From Bryobacterales bacterium (lineage in GTDB: Bacteria; Acidobacteriota; Terriglobia; Bryobacterales; Bryobacteraceae): a stretch of 48,780 bases of DNA. This document shows, in pieces, positions 44,806 to 48,780 of the stretch; position 1 is the first letter of the stretch, and every line of letters starts with the position of its first letter. The notes under the pieces were generated by a model. The model saw only the letters and a list, made by a program, of their open reading frames with translations. It did no database searches and was not told where the DNA came from. The stretch spans positions 1 to 48,780 of the forward strand of contig DAIDHC010000197.1 in assembly GCA_027452065.1 (NCBI GenBank), written 5' to 3'. The position numbers and the translations under genes are program-made.

Positions 44806-45891
44806 CTATTCGATCCATCCGCCGCCCAGCACCGTGTCCCCGGAGTAAAACACCGCCGCCTGCCCCGGCGTCACCGCCCTCTGCGGCTCGTCGAACCGCA
44901 CCCGCACCCGGTCTTCGGCGCCCGCCCGCTCCATCGTCGCCGCCGCCGCCCGGTGCCGGTTCCGTATCTTCACCTCCGCGCGCACCGGCCCGGCCACCGG
45001 CCCCATCGACACCCAGTTCACGTCCCTCGCCGTCAGCTCCGCCCGCAGCAGTTCCTCGTTCCGCCCCACAATCACTCTCTGGCTGTCCGGCTCGGTTGCA
45101 ATCACGTACAGCGGCTCGCCCGCCGCCACTTTAATCCCCCGCCGCTGCCCAACGGTGAAATGATGTACGCCCCCGTGCTCGCCCAGCACCCGCCCATTCG
45201 AGTCCACCACCTCGCCCCGCGCCGCCGCTCCCCCGCCCTGCTCGCGCGCGTACGCCTCCACAAACGCCGCGTAGTCTCCGTCCGGCACAAAGCAGATCTC
45301 CTGGCTGTCCGGCTTCCGCGCCACCGCGATCCCCATCTCCCGCGCCATCTCCCGCACTTCCGCCTTCGTCATCTCCCCCAACGGAAACATCGTCCGCGCC
45401 AGTTGCTCCTGCTTCAGCCCGAACAGAAAGTACGTCTGGTCCTTGCCCTCGTCCCGCCCGCGCCGCAGTCTCCACCTGCCGCCCGCCTCATCGAAATCGA
45501 TCCGCGCATAATGCCCCGTCGCAACCGTCCCGGCCCCAACCCCCGCCGCCAGCTCCAGAAACTGGTCGAACTTGATGAAGTTGTTGCACAGCGTGCACGG
45601 GATTGGCGTCCGCCCCGCCAGGTAATCGGCCACAAACGGCTTCACCACCTGCCGCTCGAACCGCTCCTCGAAGTTCACCACGTAATACGGTATCCCCAAC
45701 TGCTCGGCCACCCTCCGCGCGTCGTACACGTCGTCGAGCGAACAGCACCGCCCCGCGCCGCCCCCCTCCTGCCCGAAGCGCCGCTGGTTCCAAAGCTGCA
45801 TCGTCAGCCCGACCACCGGCTTCCCCTCGCGCCGCAGCATCCCCGCCACCGTCGAGCTGTCCACGCCGCCCGACATCGCCACCGCAATCAT
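44806..45891 (-). CDS. mnmA: tRNA-specific 2-thiouridylase
   Basis: 361 residues. It thiolates U34 of tRNA-Lys, -Glu and -Gln. The PP-loop [21 protein letters not shown] opens the protein at residue 2. The first catalytic Cys lies in [15 protein letters not shown], the second in [35 protein letters not shown] and [14 protein letters not shown] are also diagnostic. The ATG lies five bases after the stop of the cysteine desulfurase gene, the sulfur donor for this reaction, so the two are functionally coupled. A tRNA-Lys(TTT), one of the substrates, is also in this window but not linked. Confidence 0.96.
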   Translation of the reverse strand: MIAVAMSGGVDSSTVAGMLRREGKPVVGLTMQLWNQRRFGQEGGGAGRCCSLDDVYDARRVAEQLGIPYYVVNFEERFERQVVKPFVADYLAGRTPIPCTLCNNFIKFDQFLELAAGVGAGTVATGHYARIDFDEAGGRWRLRRGRDEGKDQTYFLFGLKQEQLARTMFPLGEMTKAEVREMAREMGIAVARKPDSQEICFVPDGDYAAFVEAYAREQGGGAAARGEVVDSNGRVLGEHGGVHHFTVGQRRGIKVAAGEPLYVIATEPDSQRVIVGRNEELLRAELTARDVNWVSMGPVAGPVRAEVKIRNRHRAAAATMERAGAEDRVRVRFDEPQRAVTPGQAAVFYSGDTVLGGGWIE

Positions 45892-45895
45892 CGCG

Positions 45896-47059
45896 TCACT
45901 GCTCACTGTAGCTCGGCGACAGCCTCCGCAGATGCGCCGCCGATTCCGCCACCGCGTCCAGCAGCGCATCCACCTGCGCCAGCGTGTTTCCCCGCCCCAG
46001 CGAAAACCTCAAACACGACCGCGCCTGCGCCGCATCCAGCCCCATTGCCAGCAGCACGTGCGACGGTTCCACCGCGCCGCTCGAACACGCCGACCCGCTC
46101 GAGACCGAAAATCCCTTCAGGTCGAGCGAGATCACCATCGCCTCGCCTTCAATTCCCTCGAATCCGATGCTCGCCGTGTTCGGAGCCCTCGGCGCCCGCG
46201 ACGCGTTCACCCACGCCGACGGCACCCGCGAGACAATCCCCTGCTCCAGCAGATCCCGCAGCGTCCGGATCTTCTCCCCGCTCTCCTCCAGCGTCTCTCC
46301 AATCTCCTCCGCCGCCCGCGCCAGCGCCACCGCCCCCGCCACATTCTCCGTCCCCGCCCTCAGCCCCTGCTCCTGCCGCCCTCCGTGAATCAGCGGCCCG
46401 ACCTTCGACCCCTTCTTCACAATCAACGCCCCGATCCCCTTCGGCGCATTTACCTTGTGCCCGCTCAGCGCGTAATAATCCGCCCCCAGCTCGTTGAGCT
46501 TCACCGCTACCTTCCCGAACGCCTGCACCCCGTCCACGTGCAGCGCCACACCCGCCTCCCGCGCCACAAACGAGATCTGCTCCACCGGCTGCACCGCCCC
46601 CGTCTCGTTGTTCACGTGCATCACCGAAATCATCGCCGTCTCCGGCCGCAGCGCCCGCCTCACCTCCACCGGATCCACAACTCCGTCCGAGCCCACCGCC
46701 ACGTAGCTCACGCTCACGCCTTCCCGCTCCAGTTGCCCGCACGCCTTCAGCACCGCCGGATGCTCGATCCGCGTCGTGATCAGATGCCTCTTGCCGGCCG
46801 GCGCGTTCCGCATCGCACCCAGCAGCGCCAGGTTGTTCGACTCCGTCCCCCCGCTGGTGAACACAACTTCCCGCGGCTCACACCCCAGCAGCCCCGCCAG
46901 CAGCCGCCGCGCCATCTCCAGCTTCTGCTTGGCCAACTGCCCGTCATGATGGATACTGGAGGCGTTGCCGTGCACATCCCGCACCACCGCCAGGAAGTCC
47001 TCCAGCACGGCGGCCGACACCGGCGTGGTCGCGTTGTGATCGAAGTAATACCGCTCCAC
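45896..47059 (-). CDS. iscS: Cysteine desulfurase (NifS/IscS family)
   Basis: 387 residues from a GTG preceded by AGAGGGA. It starts [20 protein letters not shown], with PLP-binding [43 protein letters not shown] and the Schiff-base Lys in [16 protein letters not shown] (about residue 205). The catalytic Cys loop is [23 protein letters not shown]. The long Cys loop places it in class I (NifS/IscS). No iscU or sufB is adjacent; the neighbour mnmA suggests a tRNA-thiolation role. Its start is 25 bases from the divergent SAM-hydrolase start. Confidence 0.94.
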   Translation of the reverse strand: MERYYFDHNATTPVSAAVLEDFLAVVRDVHGNASSIHHDGQLAKQKLEMARRLLAGLLGCEPREVVFTSGGTESNNLALLGAMRNAPAGKRHLITTRIEHPAVLKACGQLEREGVSVSYVAVGSDGVVDPVEVRRALRPETAMISVMHVNNETGAVQPVEQISFVAREAGVALHVDGVQAFGKVAVKLNELGADYYALSGHKVNAPKGIGALIVKKGSKVGPLIHGGRQEQGLRAGTENVAGAVALARAAEEIGETLEESGEKIRTLRDLLEQGIVSRVPSAWVNASRAPRAPNTASIGFEGIEGEAMVISLDLKGFSVSSGSACSSGAVEPSHVLLAMGLDAAQARSCLRFSLGRGNTLAQVDALLDAVAESAAHLRRLSPSYSEQ

Positions 47060-47071
47060 GATGATCCCTCT

Positions 47072-47078
47072 TAGTGTA
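47072..47078. promoter_or_regulatory. Possible symmetric -10 element shared by two divergent genes
   Basis: TAGTGTA reads as TAnnnT on both strands (TAGTGT forward, TACACT reverse). On the plus strand it ends seven bases before the ATG at 47085. On the minus strand it is 13 bases before the cysteine desulfurase GTG at 47059, which has a ribosome site between. Any -35 elements would lie inside the opposite coding regions. Confidence 0.35.
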
Positions 47079-47084
47079 ACAAGT

Positions 47085-47873
47085 ATGCGCAAACCACTGA
47101 TTACTCTCACCTCCGATTTCGGCGCCGCCGACCACTTCACCGGCGTCATGAAAGGCGTCATCCTCTCCCTCGCCCCCCAGGCGGTGCTCGTCGATATCAC
47201 CCACGACATCCGGCCCTTCGACATCGCCGACGGCGCCTTCACCGTCGCCGAAACCTATCCCTATTTCCCCCCGGGCACTATCCACGTCGTTGTCGTCGAT
47301 CCCGGCGTCGGCTCCGCCCGCCGCCCCGTCCTCATCGAGGCCGCCCGCCAGTTCTTCATCGGCCCCGACAACGGCGTCTTCTCCCTCCTGCTCTCCCGCG
47401 AGAAACACAAGGTCCGCCACATCACCAACGAAAAGCTCTTCCACCACCCCGTCAGCCGCACCTTCCACGGCCGCGATATCTTCGCCCCTTCCGCCGCCCA
47501 CCTCGCCGCCGGCGTCCCCCCGTCCCGCCTCGGCCCCCTCGTCCACGACCCCTGGACCGTCTCCTCCTTCGACCCCATTCAAACCGGCAAGCGCTTCTGG
47601 AACGGCGTCATCCTCAAAATCGACCGCTTCGGAAACCTCATCACCAACCTCCACATCGATCGCTTCCCCTCCGTCCTCACCCGCCCCTTCGAGCTCCTCG
47701 CCGGCCTCGAACGCCTCGACCGCTTGGTCGCCAATTTCTCAGAAGCCCCCGCCGGCCAGCCCGTTGTCCTGGTCGGCAGCTCCGGCTTCCTCGAAGTCGC
47801 CATCAACCAGGCCTCCGCCGCCGCCCACCTCAAAGTAGCCCCCGGCTCCCCCGTCGAGCTCACGCTCTACTGA
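47085..47873 (+). CDS. SAM hydroxide adenosyltransferase (DUF62, chlorinase/fluorinase superfamily)
   Basis: 262 residues from the ATG at 47085 (an ATG at 47061 in frame would add eight residues). It splits S-adenosylmethionine with water to adenosine and methionine. Motifs: LITLTSDFGAADHFTGVMKG at the start with the conserved Asp, LVDITHDIRPFDI, then the family triad: Asp and Arg in VVDPGVGSARRP (seven apart) and His in RTFHGRDIFAP. NGVILKIDRFGNLITNL is the adenosine-binding C-terminal motif. It lacks any visible insertion resembling the extra loop of the fluorinase, so the hydroxide-using type is favoured. It is divergent from the cysteine desulfurase gene. Confidence 0.92.
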   Translation: MRKPLITLTSDFGAADHFTGVMKGVILSLAPQAVLVDITHDIRPFDIADGAFTVAETYPYFPPGTIHVVVVDPGVGSARRPVLIEAARQFFIGPDNGVFSLLLSREKHKVRHITNEKLFHHPVSRTFHGRDIFAPSAAHLAAGVPPSRLGPLVHDPWTVSSFDPIQTGKRFWNGVILKIDRFGNLITNLHIDRFPSVLTRPFELLAGLERLDRLVANFSEAPAGQPVVLVGSSGFLEVAINQASAAAHLKVAPGSPVELTLY

Positions 47874-47954
47874 CCCTCGCCGCCCCTGCCAAAGCCGCCC
47901 CCGTTCCATTGTCCGGGCACCAACCGCGCCAAGACCTCAACCGCGCTTCCTCCG

Positions 47955-48780
47955 CTACTGAACGCGCGATAACTCGTCGTAAAAACGGTCGAGCGCTTCT
48001 CCGGCCAAATTGAGCTGCCAGCCGGGATCCTCCGTCTTGAGCGAAGCCATCAACTGATTCTTCGGCACGCCCTTCTTCACCAACCGGGCCGCGCGGGAAA
48101 CCAGTGTTTCGATCATCCTCTGGTAGGCGAGCAGTTCTGCTCTTGTGGCCGGCGGACCGTTGCCCGGAACGGCGACGTCAAAATCCAGCTTCAGGATCTC
48201 GGCCAACACCGGTCCCCAGCCCACCAGGCTCCCGCCTGCCGTGAAATCGGGTTGCGGAGCATCCCGGCTGAACAGGTCTCCCACCGCGACCACCTTCAGG
48301 TTGGGGAAGTACACTACCGTATCGCCGTCGGTGCGGGCGTTGCCGAAGTGCATCAACTGAGCTTCAATTCCGCCTATGCGCACGGTGAAGTCGCGGTCGT
48401 AAGTTCTTGTCGGCAGCGCTGCATTCCCGCTGGGCGGGCCGTACGCAGCGAGATCCCGCTTTACATTTTCCTGCGCCAGGACCTGGGCGCCCCTGGCGAT
48501 GAACTTCGCGTTGCCTCCGGTGTGATTCTCGTGATAATCGGTGTTGATCAGGATCCGGATAGGTTGCTCCGAGAAGGAGACTTTCTTCGCCAGGGCCAGA
48601 ATCGCCTCATCGTTGCCCGGAAGCTTTCCGTCCACCAGGATGAATCCATTTGCGCTCAGCCGCAGCAGCGAATTGCAGCCTCCGCCGGAGATCACATAGA
48701 GTCCGGTCTTGACCATCGCCGCGCTGAGCGCGCTGTCGCCGGAACCTTGGCCCGGCGGCGCCTTGCTCTGAGTTGGTTGT
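47955..48780 (-). CDS. Metallo-beta-lactamase-fold protein with altered metal ligands, 5' end beyond the window
   Basis: The frame is open from the stop at 47955 to the right edge; the ATG at 48716 would give 253 residues, but the upstream residues (SKAPPGQGSGDSALSAAMVKTG) suggest a longer secreted form. The fold is visible: GLYVISGGGCNSLLRLSANGFILVDG, LINTDYHENHTGGNAKFI, NARTDGDTVVYFPNLKVVAVGDLF, VAVPGNGPPAT. The usual ligand motif H-x-H-x-D-H reads D-x-H-x-N-H here, the third-site His is Arg (ARTDGD), and the PGHG His is Asn (PGNG). Only two His and the GD Asp remain. It may bind one metal, use other ligands, or be non-catalytic. An 81-base gap separates it from the convergent SAM hydrolase gene. 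Confidence 0.82.
   Translation of the reverse strand, partial: QPTQSKAPPGQGSGDSALSAAMVKTGLYVISGGGCNSLLRLSANGFILVDGKLPGNDEAILALAKKVSFSEQPIRILINTDYHENHTGGNAKFIARGAQVLAQENVKRDLAAYGPPSGNAALPTRTYDRDFTVRIGGIEAQLMHFGNARTDGDTVVYFPNLKVVAVGDLFSRDAPQPDFTAGGSLVGWGPVLAEILKLDFDVAVPGNGPPATRAELLAYQRMIETLVSRAARLVKKGVPKNQLMASLKTEDPGWQLNLAGEALDRFYDELSRVQ

Noticed and set aside
47085..47873. Possible halogenase (fluorinase/chlorinase)
   Set aside because: The Asp-Arg-His triad and lack of a visible extra loop fit the SAM hydroxide adenosyltransferase branch, which is widespread.

Overview
The window comes from a high-GC Gram-negative bacterium, most likely an acidobacterium of the Solibacter/Bryobacter group. 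Two neighbouring secreted proteins point there: one has an FG-GAP/VCBS repeat array ending in what reads as the Solibacter-type C-terminal domain (TIGR03437), and the next is a VWFA-related protein of the acidobacterial type (TIGR03436). The outer membrane is supported by an Omp85 protein with TamB and a SurA-like chaperone. No phage, IS element, CRISPR array or rRNA is visible. About 33 protein genes and one tRNA-Lys are supported.

Layout. 1-2.6 kb: two convergent polytopic membrane proteins, one with a discoidin-like tail. 2.5-6.6 kb (minus): aldehyde dehydrogenase of the alpha-ketoglutarate-semialdehyde type, an FAH-family sugar-acid dehydratase/hydrolase, and GlpD. 6.7-9.2 kb (plus): short-form 6-phosphogluconate dehydrogenase, polyphosphate-glucokinase-like ROK kinase and a HAD hydrolase. 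9.5-11.2 kb: PAS histidine kinase and a two-helix membrane protein. 11.2-18.5 kb (minus): two tandem universal stress proteins followed by a YbhGFSR-like exporter (HlyD adaptor, fused double ATPase, two permeases), with ATGA overlaps between the exporter genes. 18.7-21.4 kb: ADP-forming acyl-CoA synthetase/GNAT fusion (Pat-like), divergent from the stress proteins. 21.4 kb: tRNA-Lys(TTT). 21.6-25 kb: GH29 fucosidase and GH127 enzyme. 25.1-33.7 kb: tightly overlapping Omp85 (seven POTRA domains by my reading), SurA-like and TamB genes. 33.7-37.3 kb: fucose-isomerase-like protein, Gfo/Idh/MocA oxidoreductase, homoserine kinase. 37.2-39.8 kb (minus): QueC, QueE, DUF5009-type acyltransferase. 39.8-43.9 kb: the two acidobacterial secreted proteins, the second carrying a frameshift. 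43.9-47.1 kb (minus): cysteine desulfurase, MnmA, LpxL-like acyltransferase. 47.1-48.8 kb: SAM hydroxide adenosyltransferase and a metallo-beta-lactamase-fold protein with altered metal ligands.

Working together. The left part is sugar-acid, glycerol-phosphate and pentose-phosphate metabolism. The middle joins stress proteins, an exporter and a probable lysine acetyltransferase. The right part handles glycan breakdown, outer-membrane biogenesis and tRNA modification (IscS-type sulfur donor next to the MnmA thiouridylase; queuosine precursor genes).

At the whole-window scale, the plus strand is G-rich at the left and C-rich at the right whatever the gene direction. The asymmetry fades between about 10 and 21 kb. 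This is the pattern expected where replication forks meet, so the window may span a terminus region or an inversion breakpoint. Function calls rest on reading motifs in translated sequence; no database search was run.
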